This document shows positions 21,406-28,869 of a stretch of 64,000 bases of DNA, one piece after another; the stretch's first letter is position 1; each line of letters begins with the position of its first letter. The translations under genes were made by a program, and so were the position numbers. The notes under the pieces are model-generated. The model searched no databases and was not told the origin of the DNA. It saw only the letters and a program-made list of their open reading frames with translations. This DNA comes from Arthrobacter alkaliphilus (GTDB taxonomy: Bacteria; Actinomycetota; Actinomycetes; Actinomycetales; Micrococcaceae), in the NCBI RefSeq assembly GCF_021483235.1, contig NZ_JAKEEC010000001.1, positions 186,285 through 250,284 on the forward strand. Direction: 5' to 3'.

Positions 21406-22021
21406 CTCTTCCACCTTCTCTCATATCCCAGGGCAATGCGGCATCCGGGTACTCACCAAAACCGTCAAAATCGCTGTGCTCAGGCACCGCGCCGGGGCCG
21501 AACCCGGCATTTGTCGGCAGTTCCGCCATGGCATCGAGGATGAAACTTCGGAACTTGCCCACCTCTGGAACATCCCGGAGCACGGCCTCGCCGGGGTGCC
21601 CGGTATCCAAGGATATATTCCCTGAGCGCAATATCCGCTGGAGCAGCGATTGCGTGATCCCGACGCCGCGCACCGCGGCCAGCGGAACCTGCCAGTCGCC
21701 GCGACGAAGCATTCCGAAACGGGCAACTATTCGAGCGCTTGTCAGGATGTACCGCACACCGCGCCAACGGATGAATCGCGGGAGGCTGTAGCCAAGCAGG
21801 ACGATGGCCGCAATGGCCAGGCTTGCCGCCACCAACCATTGGGTCCAATCACTCGTGATGGCCGGAACCAACTTGCCCGGTCCGCCCTTGATGATCCATG
21901 CACAGGCGAAGGCCGCCGCAGCAGGGACGAGTATGAACGCCAGGACGGGTCCGAAAAGTGCCCTGGGCTGCTGCCGCGTGATCACGATGACTTGCTCCCC
22001 GCGCAGGAGCTCTCTACGCAT
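21395..22021 (-). CDS. PH-domain (bPH2/DUF304) membrane protein
   Basis: A 208-residue protein with two membrane helices near the N-terminus (ALFGPVLAFILVPAAAAFAC and WLVAASLAIAAIVLLGYSLP), then a bacterial pleckstrin-homology domain (RYILTSARIVARFGMLRRGD, GITQSLLQRILRSGNISLDT) and an acidic C-terminal tail. Function unknown; family members are membrane-bound and of uncertain ligand. It overlaps birA by 8 nt upstream and the cyclase by 11 nt downstream. To my knowledge a similar membrane gene sits beside birA in mycobacteria (Rv3278c). Confidence 0.82.
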   Translation of the reverse strand: MRRELLRGEQVIVITRQQPRALFGPVLAFILVPAAAAFACAWIIKGGPGKLVPAITSDWTQWLVAASLAIAAIVLLGYSLPRFIRWRGVRYILTSARIVARFGMLRRGDWQVPLAAVRGVGITQSLLQRILRSGNISLDTGHPGEAVLRDVPEVGKFRSFILDAMAELPTNAGFGPGAVPEHSDFDGFGEYPDAALPWDMREGGRDER

Positions 22022-22922
22022 AACCGCTTTCGGTAGCCCGCAGGTGGACAACATCACCGGCGGTTACGACGTGCTCGCGGCCACCATGGTCCACCACTAA
22101 AAGGGAGCCGTACTCGTCCAGCCTGGACGCATGACCCACCAATTCGTGATCGCCGGGCAAGTGGGCTTTCACCTCGCGTCCCAAAGTGACCATGACGGCT
22201 TCCACCCGTTTGTGCAGGGAAGGTCCGCCGGCCAGTCCCGCCGTCGGGTCGCCGTCGGCGTTGCAGAAACTGCGGTAGAGCGCGGCGAAGCGTGAGAGGT
22301 AATTGCGCAGAAGCACGGTGCGGTCCGTGGTCGTGGCACCCTCAAGAAGAAGGGATGTGGCTGTCGGGACCGGTAATTCATCCTCGCTGAGCGTCACGTT
22401 GAGGCCGGTACCCAGAATCACGGCCGGAACGGATCCGTCGCTCATTGGACCCATCTGCGCCAGGATCCCGGCGATCTTCTTTCCCCGGACGAGGACGTCG
22501 TTGGGCCACTTGATCTCGGCGGGCAGCCCTGCGGTTTCGAGGAGGGTCTCGCGCAAAGCCAGCGCACCAAGGAGCGAGAGCCAGGAGTAGCTCTGGGTCG
22601 GGACGGGCAGGCCTTGGGAATTGACGGGACGCAGGACGATCGAAACGGAAATCGCCGAACGTTCGGGAGATTCCCAGTGCCGGTCGAGCCGGCCCCGCGC
22701 CGCGGTCTGGTGCTCGGCCGTGAGGACGGCGAGGTCCGCCCATTCCTTCGGTTCAAGGGTGACGGCACGCAGCAGATCAGCGTTCGTGGAGCCCGTGGTC
22801 TCAACGATCTTCAGTTGCGAAATACCGGTGGCCGCGAGGAAGTCGGGGTGAAGCAGCGCATCACGGTCCAGACCCGGGCGCGGGGCACGTGGTTCGCTGC
22901 TGGCAGGCTGTTCGACGTCCAT
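22014..22922 (-). CDS. birA: Biotin--[acetyl-CoA carboxylase] ligase
   Basis: Attaches biotin to the carrier lysine of the acyl-CoA carboxylase alpha subunit, present here at 32459-34267. The 302-residue product has ETTGSTNADLL, the biotinyl-AMP loop ARGRLDRHWESP, the catalytic KWPNDVLVRGKKIAGIL, and a small C-terminal SH3-like domain. It lacks the N-terminal DNA-binding domain of E. coli BirA (class I ligase). The frame is open to 23216, but ATG 22920-22922 (MDVEQPASS) is the natural start, with TAGGAT 7 nt upstream. First gene of the overlapping birA-PH-cyclase-PP2C unit. Confidence 0.94.
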   Translation of the reverse strand: MDVEQPASSEPRAPRPGLDRDALLHPDFLAATGISQLKIVETTGSTNADLLRAVTLEPKEWADLAVLTAEHQTAARGRLDRHWESPERSAISVSIVLRPVNSQGLPVPTQSYSWLSLLGALALRETLLETAGLPAEIKWPNDVLVRGKKIAGILAQMGPMSDGSVPAVILGTGLNVTLSEDELPVPTATSLLLEGATTTDRTVLLRNYLSRFAALYRSFCNADGDPTAGLAGGPSLHKRVEAVMVTLGREVKAHLPGDHELVGHASRLDEYGSLLVVDHGGREHVVTAGDVVHLRATESGYA

Positions 22923-22929
22923 AGACAGA

Positions 22930-22935
22930 ATCCTA
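22930..22935 (-). promoter_or_regulatory. Candidate -10 box of a leaderless birA transcript
   Basis: TAGGAT on the minus strand ends 7 nt before the birA ATG and there is no Shine-Dalgarno sequence, so transcription should begin at or next to the start codon. Confidence 0.45.
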
Positions 22936-22969
22936 TCCAGCCAGGCCGGTCCCGGAAGAAGTTGTCCGC

Positions 22970-23854
22970 TTAGAGGAAGATATCCGGCACCAGCTTCTCC
23001 TCCGGGGCACCCAGGCTGTAAGGCCTGAAATCGGTGACGCCAGCGTCCCTCAACACCTGTTCGTCCGTGTAGAAGTTTCCGGTGTTCAGGTTTGACGCGG
23101 TCAGGACAGCGTGGGCCGCGTCCGCCATGATTTCCGGGCCCCTGGCGGCTTGGACGATCTGTTCCCCGCCGGGCATGTTTCGAATGGCGGCGGTGTCGAT
23201 CAGCGTGCAAGGCCACAGCGAGTTGACCGCCACGCCGTCGTTCTTAAGCTCTTCGGCCAGGCCCAGGGTGGTGAGGCTCATGCCGTACTTGGCCATGGTG
23301 TAAGCCAGATGCATGCCCGCCCACTTCGGGTCGAGGTTAAGCGGCGGCGAGAGCGTCAGGATGTGGGCGCCGCGCCCGTCTTGCGCCGACTTCCGTAGGG
23401 CCGGAAGCGCGAGCTTGGACAGCAGGAAGGTGCCCCGGACGTTGATGTCCTGCATGAGGTCATAGCGTTTCATGTCGAGCGCATCCGTGCGGGAGAGATC
23501 TATCGCCGAGGCGTTGTTGACTACGACGTCGATACCGCCGAAGCGCTCGACGGCGGCGGCAACCGCCGCGGCAACGTCGCCGTCGTTCCGGACATCTCCC
23601 ACGAGCGGCAGTGCCTGGCCGCCGGCCGCTTCCAGTATTTCGGCGGCTGTGTACACAGTGCCGTCTAGCTTGGGGTGGGGTTCGCCGGTCTTGGCCATGA
23701 TGACGATGTTGGCGCCGTCCCGGGCTGCTCGGGTGGCGATCGCCAAGCCGATGCCACGGCTGCCGCCGGACATGAGGAGGGTGCGGCCGTTCAGAGACCC
23801 ACGTGCCTGGTAAGGAAGGGCAGGGCTTGCGGAAGCGTCGTTGCTTGAGGTCAT
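22970..23854 (-). CDS. Short-chain dehydrogenase/reductase (HSDL2-like)
   Basis: A 294-residue NAD(P)-dependent SDR. LLMSGGSRGIGLAIATRAAR (27-46) is the cofactor loop, NNASAID the NAG-type motif and YTMAKYGM the catalytic Tyr-x-x-x-Lys. The longer C-terminus (MPGGEQIVQAARGPEIMADA) and overall pattern resemble hydroxysteroid-dehydrogenase-like protein 2, usually linked to fatty acid or sterol metabolism. It diverges from the acyl-CoA carboxylase beta gene across a palindromic operator, so common control is likely. Substrate unknown. Confidence 0.85.
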   Translation of the reverse strand: MTSSNDASASPALPYQARGSLNGRTLLMSGGSRGIGLAIATRAARDGANIVIMAKTGEPHPKLDGTVYTAAEILEAAGGQALPLVGDVRNDGDVAAAVAAAVERFGGIDVVVNNASAIDLSRTDALDMKRYDLMQDINVRGTFLLSKLALPALRKSAQDGRGAHILTLSPPLNLDPKWAGMHLAYTMAKYGMSLTTLGLAEELKNDGVAVNSLWPCTLIDTAAIRNMPGGEQIVQAARGPEIMADAAHAVLTASNLNTGNFYTDEQVLRDAGVTDFRPYSLGAPEEKLVPDIFL

Positions 23855-23868
23855 GAGGACACTCTAGC

Positions 23869-23900
23869 CCAACTATGTTACTGGCGAGTAACATAGTTGG
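23869..23900. promoter_or_regulatory. 14-bp inverted repeat between SDR and acyl-CoA carboxylase genes
   Basis: CCAACTATGTTACT-ggcg-AGTAACATAGTTGG: perfect arms with a 4-nt centre, 14 nt upstream of the SDR start codon. Size and symmetry suit a TetR-family dimer. TTACTGGCGAGTAA in the middle is the likely recognition core. The cognate regulator is not adjacent. Confidence 0.6.
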
Positions 23901-24063
23901 ATGCTCGACTTGAAGTCGGAAAATTGTAGGGTTTCTACAGCGGTCTGTGGCTTTTGCGTCATTAGACTAGCCAACGAGGCCCGCACTTTGTACGGATGCT
24001 ACTTAAGAGCGCATGCCTACGAAGCAGTGCCAGCGTAAATCAGCTACAGAGCCGGAGACATTG

Positions 24064-25647
24064 ATGAGCCACGATCTGACAACGACAGCGGGAAAGATTG
24101 CAGACTTCCGCGACCGCCAGGCCCGTGCAGAACAACCTTCCGGCCCGGAAGCGATCGAGAAGCAGCATGCCCGCGGCAAGAACACCGCACGCGAACGCCT
24201 CGACATGCTGCTTGATGAAGACTCGTTCGTGGAGTTCGACGCCTTGGCCGTCCACCGCTCCACCGCGTTCGGCATGGAGAAGAAGAAGCCCCTCGGCGAC
24301 GGCGTGGTCTCGGGCTACGGCACCGTCGACGGCCGCCTGGTAGCCATCTACAGCCAGGAATTCAGCGTCTACGGCGGATCCCTGAGCCAGGTCAACGGCG
24401 AAAAGATCGTCAAGGTACAGGAGTTCGCCCTCCGCAACGGCTGCCCGATGGTGGGCATCAACGACGGCGGCGGCGCGCGGATCCAGGAAGGTGTCGCCTC
24501 GCTGGCGATGTTCGCGGACATCTTCCGCAACAACGTCCATTCCTCGGGCGTCGTCCCCCAGATCTCCCTCATCATGGGCCCGTGTGCCGGCGGCGCGGCC
24601 TACTCCCCCGCCCTCACCGACTACGTAGTGATGGTGGACAAGACCTCCCACATGTTCATCACCGGCCCGGACGTCATCAAGACTGTCACCGGCGAAGACG
24701 TGGACATGGAAACCCTCGGCGGCGCACGCCAGCACAACGCCACTACCGGAACCTCCACCTATCTCGCCAGCGACGAAGCCGACGCGATCGAGTTCGTCCG
24801 CGAACTCCTGGACTTCCTGCCGTCCAACAACCTGTCCGAGGCGCCCGTCCTGGAGCACGAGCAGGAACTTGAGCTCGACGACGACGACCTCGCCCTCGAC
24901 ACGCTCATCCCGGACTCGGCCAACCAGCCCTACGACATGCGCAAGGTCATCGAGCAGATCGTCGATGACGCCCATTTCCTGGAAATGCAGTCGCTCTACG
25001 CCCCCAACGTGATCATCGGCTACGGCCGGGTCGAAGGCCACACGGTTGGAATCGTGGCCAACCAACCCATGCAGTTCGCAGGCACGCTGGATATCTCGGC
25101 TTCGGAAAAGGCCGCCCGCTTTGTCCGCCACTGCGATGCCTTCAACGTTCCCATCATCACCTTGGTGGACGTCCCTGGCTTCCTGCCCGGCAAGGACCAG
25201 GAATTCCAAGGCATCATCCGCCGTGGAGCCAAGCTGCTGTACGCGTACGCCGAGGCCACGGTGCCCAAGCTGACGGTGATCACGCGCAAGGCCTACGGCG
25301 GAGCGTACATCGTGATGGGTTCCAAGAAGCTTGGGGCCGACCTCAACCTGGCGTGGCCTACGGCGCAGATCGGCGTCATGGGCGCCCAGGGTGCCGTGAA
25401 CATCCTGTACCGCCGCGATCTTGCCGCCGTCGCCGAAGCCGGCGGCGACGTCGAGGCAAAGCGCGCCGACATCATCCGCCAGTACGAGGAAGAGCTCCTC
25501 AACCCGTACCAGGCAGCCGAGCTTGGCTATGTCGACGCCGTCATCGCACCGTCTGAGACCCGGCTCCAGATCATCAAGGGCCTGCGGGCGCTTCGCGACA
25601 AGCGCGCGAGCCTGCCCACCAAGAAGCACGGAAACATCCCCCTGTGA
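24064..25647 (+). CDS. Acyl-CoA carboxylase carboxyltransferase (beta) subunit
   Basis: A 527-residue carboxyltransferase that moves CO2 from biotin to acetyl- or propionyl-CoA; the AccD5/PccB type of actinobacterial acyl-CoA carboxylase. Typical segments are [59 protein letters not shown] (oxyanion and acyl-CoA binding) and [19 protein letters not shown] 24064 with CCGGAGAC upstream is preferred to an in-frame ATG 51 nt earlier. It overlaps the epsilon-subunit gene by 4 nt. Acetyl versus propionyl preference is not decidable by eye. Confidence 0.95.
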   Translation: MSHDLTTTAGKIADFRDRQARAEQPSGPEAIEKQHARGKNTARERLDMLLDEDSFVEFDALAVHRSTAFGMEKKKPLGDGVVSGYGTVDGRLVAIYSQEFSVYGGSLSQVNGEKIVKVQEFALRNGCPMVGINDGGGARIQEGVASLAMFADIFRNNVHSSGVVPQISLIMGPCAGGAAYSPALTDYVVMVDKTSHMFITGPDVIKTVTGEDVDMETLGGARQHNATTGTSTYLASDEADAIEFVRELLDFLPSNNLSEAPVLEHEQELELDDDDLALDTLIPDSANQPYDMRKVIEQIVDDAHFLEMQSLYAPNVIIGYGRVEGHTVGIVANQPMQFAGTLDISASEKAARFVRHCDAFNVPIITLVDVPGFLPGKDQEFQGIIRRGAKLLYAYAEATVPKLTVITRKAYGGAYIVMGSKKLGADLNLAWPTAQIGVMGAQGAVNILYRRDLAAVAEAGGDVEAKRADIIRQYEEELLNPYQAAELGYVDAVIAPSETRLQIIKGLRALRDKRASLPTKKHGNIPL

Positions 25648-25889
25648 GTGCCGAACAGAACCCCGGTTCCGGTTCCGCGGACGCGACGCCGGCCGAACCG
25701 TTGCTTTCGGTAGTCAAGGGAAACCCGACGCCGGAAGAGCTCGCGGCGCTCACCGCCGTCGTCGCCTCCCTTGGAGCGCCGGAGGAAGCCGAGGCTCCAA
25801 AACCGAGCGCGCGGCACTGGCTGCGCCGCCAGCAATTGCGACTGGAACCAGCGCCCGGACCGGGCGCCTGGAGGCGGAGCCGCGGCTGA
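25644..25889 (+). CDS. Acyl-CoA carboxylase epsilon subunit
   Basis: A small (81-residue) accessory subunit that in actinobacteria bridges alpha and beta subunits. The diagnostic AccE stretch is [20 protein letters not shown] (20-39), with a C-terminal [12 protein letters not shown]. It starts at GTG 25644, overlapping the beta-subunit stop (GTGA), which shows tight coupling. Confidence 0.92.
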   Translation: MSAEQNPGSGSADATPAEPLLSVVKGNPTPEELAALTAVVASLGAPEEAEAPKPSARHWLRRQQLRLEPAPGPGAWRRSRG

Positions 25890-25929
25890 CGGGTGTTCAG
25901 CAACCCTTTCAGAACGGACCCGGCGCGGT

Positions 25930-25935
25930 TAGGCT
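25930..25935 (+). promoter_or_regulatory. Candidate -10 box for a leaderless DUF885 transcript
   Basis: TAGGCT ends 6 nt before the GTG at 25942; no Shine-Dalgarno sequence is present. Confidence 0.45.
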
Positions 25936-25941
25936 CTTCGG

Positions 25942-27627
25942 GTGACTACTCCTAACGCAGCAGCAGCGCGCGTCCCCACTCCGATAGACGCGGTCGCCGA
26001 CGCCTTCACGGACACCCTCCTCGCCCTCAACCCGACCCTGGCCACCACCCTGGGCCTGCCCGGGCACGAGACCGAATACCAGGATTTCTCGCCTGCCGGG
26101 GCAGCGGCGTTCGCCCAGGCGGCACGCGACACCCTCGACGAACTTGCAGCGCTCGAGCCCTCGGACGCCTCGGATGTCATCACCCTTGACGCGATGCGCG
26201 AACGGCTCGGCCTGGCCCTTGAGATCCACGAATCCGGCTGGGACGCCGCGGACTTGAACAACATCGAGTCTCCGGCCCAGACCATCCGCGCGATCTTCGA
26301 CCTCATGCCCACCGACACAGCCGAACACTGGGAGCACATCGCCGGCCGGGCGGCCAACGTTGCGGAAGCAATCGACGGGTACATCGTTTCCCTCCGTTCG
26401 GCCAGGGACGCAGGCAAAGTCTCGGCGGTCCGCCAAGTCAAGATTGTCATCGAACAGGCCAGCAAATATGCGGCCGGGGACGGTTTCTTCGCCAAGCTCG
26501 CCGCCGGAGCCACCGTCGACGGCCAGCCGCTGCCGGCGGAACTGCAGGAAAAGCTCGACGCCGGTGCCGCCGTCGCGCGTTCCGCTTACTTGCGCCTCGC
26601 CGCCTTCCTTGAGGCGGAACTCCTTCCGTTCGCCCCCGAAAAGGATGCCGTGGGCCGGGAGCGCTACGCGCTGGCCTCACGTCTGTTCCTTGGCGCGACC
26701 GTGGACCTGGAAGAAACCTACGCCTGGGGCGTGCAGGAACTCGACAGGCTCATTGCCGAACAGGAACGGGTGGCCGAGCAAATCAAGCCCGGCGCGTCCA
26801 TCGAGGAAGCCAAAGCCATCCTCGACAACGATCCCGCCCGGCAAATCAAGGGCACTGACGCCCTCAGGGCCTGGATGCAGGAACTCTCCGACCGGGCGGT
26901 CTCAGAACTGGCCGATGTCCACTTCGACATCCCGGACGTCATGAAGACGCTCGAATGCCGCATCGCCCCCACGGACGAAGGCGGCATCTACTACACGGGT
27001 CCGTCTGACGACTTCTCCCGTCCCGGCCGCATGTGGTGGTCCGTTCCCGCCGGCGAAGACACCTTCACCACGTGGGCCGAGACCACCACGGTGTTCCACG
27101 AAGGCGTGCCCGGCCACCACCTCCAAGTGGCCACCGCCGTCTACCGCCGCGAGCTGCTCAATAACTGGCGGCGCAACGTCTGCTGGGTCTCCGGACACGG
27201 CGAAGGCTGGGCCCTCTACGCCGAGAAGCTCATGCTGGAGCTCGGCTACCTCAAGGATCCGGGCGACCACATGGGCATGCTGGACATGCAGCGCATGCGC
27301 GCCGCCCGCGTGGTGTTCGATATCGGCGTCCACCTCGAGCTGGAGGTTCCCGAACGTTGGGGCAGCGGTACCTGGACCTCGGAGAAGGGCTTCGAATTCC
27401 TCAGGGCCAACCTTCCCATCAGCGCCGGCCAGCTCCAGTTCGAATTCACCCGATACCTCGGATGGCCCGGCCAGGCTCCGTCGTACAAAGTGGGGCAGCG
27501 GCTGTGGGAAGAAATCCGGGCTGAACTCGAACGCCGCGACGGCTTCGACCTGAAGGCCTTCCACACTGAGGCCCTGAACATCGGTTCCGTTGGCCTCGAC
27601 ACGCTCCGGCGCGCGCTGCTCAGCTGA
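25942..27627 (+). CDS. DUF885-family metallopeptidase-like protein
   Basis: A 561-residue soluble protein of the DUF885 family, predicted zinc-dependent carboxypeptidases related to M32-type folds. The diagnostic FHEGVPGHHLQ (HExxxxHH-like metal site) lies near residue 391, followed by GHGEGWALYAEKLMLELGYL, where the glutamate probably completes the site. The N-terminal half is helical with no signal peptide. Starts at GTG 25942. Function in vivo unknown. Confidence 0.85.
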   Translation: MTTPNAAAARVPTPIDAVADAFTDTLLALNPTLATTLGLPGHETEYQDFSPAGAAAFAQAARDTLDELAALEPSDASDVITLDAMRERLGLALEIHESGWDAADLNNIESPAQTIRAIFDLMPTDTAEHWEHIAGRAANVAEAIDGYIVSLRSARDAGKVSAVRQVKIVIEQASKYAAGDGFFAKLAAGATVDGQPLPAELQEKLDAGAAVARSAYLRLAAFLEAELLPFAPEKDAVGRERYALASRLFLGATVDLEETYAWGVQELDRLIAEQERVAEQIKPGASIEEAKAILDNDPARQIKGTDALRAWMQELSDRAVSELADVHFDIPDVMKTLECRIAPTDEGGIYYTGPSDDFSRPGRMWWSVPAGEDTFTTWAETTTVFHEGVPGHHLQVATAVYRRELLNNWRRNVCWVSGHGEGWALYAEKLMLELGYLKDPGDHMGMLDMQRMRAARVVFDIGVHLELEVPERWGSGTWTSEKGFEFLRANLPISAGQLQFEFTRYLGWPGQAPSYKVGQRLWEEIRAELERRDGFDLKAFHTEALNIGSVGLDTLRRALLS

Positions 27628-27661
27628 CCGCGGCGACGGCCTGGCAACGATTCACCACCGT

Positions 27662-27706
27662 ACGGACAAATCCCCGCGGGGCACGCCCTGGGGATTTGTC
27701 CGTTTC
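27662..27706 (+). terminator. Bidirectional hairpin terminator after DUF885 gene
   Basis: ACGGACAAATCCCC (27662-27675) and GGGGATTTGTCCGT (27690-27703) form a perfect 14-bp stem with a 14-nt loop, then TTT. It separates the DUF885 gene from YbjQ. Confidence 0.75.
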
Positions 27707-27731
27707 ACGGTGACAAAAAGTGGATTCTGGA

Positions 27732-27737
27732 TAGGCT
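27732..27737 (+). promoter_or_regulatory. Candidate -10 box for a leaderless YbjQ transcript
   Basis: TAGGCT ends 6 nt before the ATG at 27744, the same hexamer and spacing as for the DUF885 gene. Confidence 0.45.
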
Positions 27738-27743
27738 CTGTCC

Positions 27744-28169
27744 ATGCTGATTGTCACCTCGAACAAGATTCCGGGCCACAGGATCGACGCCGTCTTCGGC
27801 GAAGTCATGGGCCTCACCGTCCGCTCCCGGGATATCGGTGCACAAGTAATGGCCGGCTTCCGTTCCCTCGGCGGCGGCGAACTGCCCGAAATGACCAAGG
27901 CGCTGTACGAAAGCCGCCAGGAAGTCATGGCCCGCATGGTCGCTGAAGCACAGCAGCGCGGGGCCAATGCGATCGTGGCCATGCGCTTCGACACGTCCGA
28001 GATGGGCGGAAACTGGACCGAAGTCTGCGCCTATGGGACTGCTGTCTTCGCCATTCCTCTGGCCGAAGGCGAGCCAGGTGCCACGGGACAGTCGATCTAC
28101 CTGACGAAGGCGGCAGCCGGACAGGCATCGCAGTCCGCGCAAGCGCCCCAGGAACCGCTTCAGCCGTAG
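27744..28169 (+). CDS. YbjQ family (UPF0145, heavy-metal-binding domain) protein
   Basis: A 141-residue protein. Residues 1-105 match the YbjQ fold: MLIVTSNKIPGHRIDAVFG, GLTVRSRDIGAQVMAGFRS, and ARMVAEAQQRGANAIVAMRF. The last 25 residues are an Ala/Gln/Pro-rich tail. The family forms pentamers and is annotated as metal binding by analogy; its role is unclear. Confidence 0.88.
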   Translation: MLIVTSNKIPGHRIDAVFGEVMGLTVRSRDIGAQVMAGFRSLGGGELPEMTKALYESRQEVMARMVAEAQQRGANAIVAMRFDTSEMGGNWTEVCAYGTAVFAIPLAEGEPGATGQSIYLTKAAAGQASQSAQAPQEPLQP

Positions 28170-28186
28170 GTCCGGACGGATTTAAC

Positions 28187-28216
28187 TTGCTCAGAGTGCA
28201 AACTTGCACTTAGTGT
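28187..28216 (+). promoter_or_regulatory. Promoter and operator of the TetR-MMPL pair
   Basis: -35 TTGCTC (28187-28192) and -10 TAGTGT (28211-28216) have an 18-bp spacer. The spacer is almost filled by the palindrome AGTGCAA-AC-TTGCACT (28195-28210). The -10 box ends 6 nt before the GTG of the TetR gene, so the mRNA is probably leaderless. A bound TetR dimer would directly exclude RNA polymerase. Confidence 0.65.
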
Positions 28217-28222
28217 AAGTGG

Positions 28223-28849
28223 GTGACCACTTCCGAAAGCGTTCTGCCCTCGCGCCGCGAACAGAACAAACTGGCTACGCGCCGAGCCATCGCCGACGCG
28301 GCTCTTTCCGTGCTGCGAAGCAAGGGAATCGGCAATTTCACCGTCGAGGACATCTCGGAAGAAGCCGGCGTGTCCCGCCGCACCTTCTTCAACTATTTCC
28401 CGAGCCTCGAAGCCTCTTTGGCTTCAGTCACCGAAGGGTTCCTGGACAACGCACTGGAACAGTTCCGCCTGCGGCCGGCCAACGAACCCATCCTCGAATC
28501 CGCACGCGCCGCCCTCATGGCACTGGCGGACCCCATGACAGTCGCGCCGATGGCCGAACTTTTCAGCCTCACGCAGGACAACCGGACTTTGGCCCGTTCG
28601 GAACTCGAAGCCTGGGACCACTGCACCAACCAGATCATCGACGCCGCCCGGCACCGCCTGGGGCCGGACGCCGATGAACTCTATCTGCGCGCCCTCGCCG
28701 GGTCCATCGTCTCCTGCGGAAAAGCGGCCATGACCATCTGGTTCGAAGACCGCGGATCGGATCTCTCCGCCGAATCCTTGGCATCCCTCCGGCAACACCT
28801 CATCAACGCTATTGGCCTGCTCGGTTCAGGCTTCAACCCCTCGGCATAA
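28223..28849 (+). CDS. TetR/AcrR-family transcriptional regulator
   Basis: A 208-residue repressor. The N-terminal helix-turn-helix is NFTVEDISEEAGVSRRTFFN (residues 35-54), a canonical TetR recognition helix ending in RRTFFNYFPS; the C-terminal half is the helical ligand domain. A palindrome in its own promoter argues for autoregulation. Twenty nt downstream lies an MMPL transporter gene, so it most likely senses a substrate of that pump. Confidence 0.92.
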   Translation: MTTSESVLPSRREQNKLATRRAIADAALSVLRSKGIGNFTVEDISEEAGVSRRTFFNYFPSLEASLASVTEGFLDNALEQFRLRPANEPILESARAALMALADPMTVAPMAELFSLTQDNRTLARSELEAWDHCTNQIIDAARHRLGPDADELYLRALAGSIVSCGKAAMTIWFEDRGSDLSAESLASLRQHLINAIGLLGSGFNPSA

Positions 28850-28869
28850 CCACACAGATCGGTTCCGAT

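Noticed and set aside
22923..23216. N-terminal DNA-binding domain on BirA (open frame upstream of 22922)
   Set aside because: The extension is His/Arg/Gly-rich, overlaps the SDR gene end and shows no helix-turn-helix; class I BirA without this domain is normal in actinobacteria.
24040..25629. A 529-codon minus-strand frame opposite the acyl-CoA carboxylase beta gene
   Set aside because: Shadow frame of a conserved carboxyltransferase; no ribosome site or recognisable domain.
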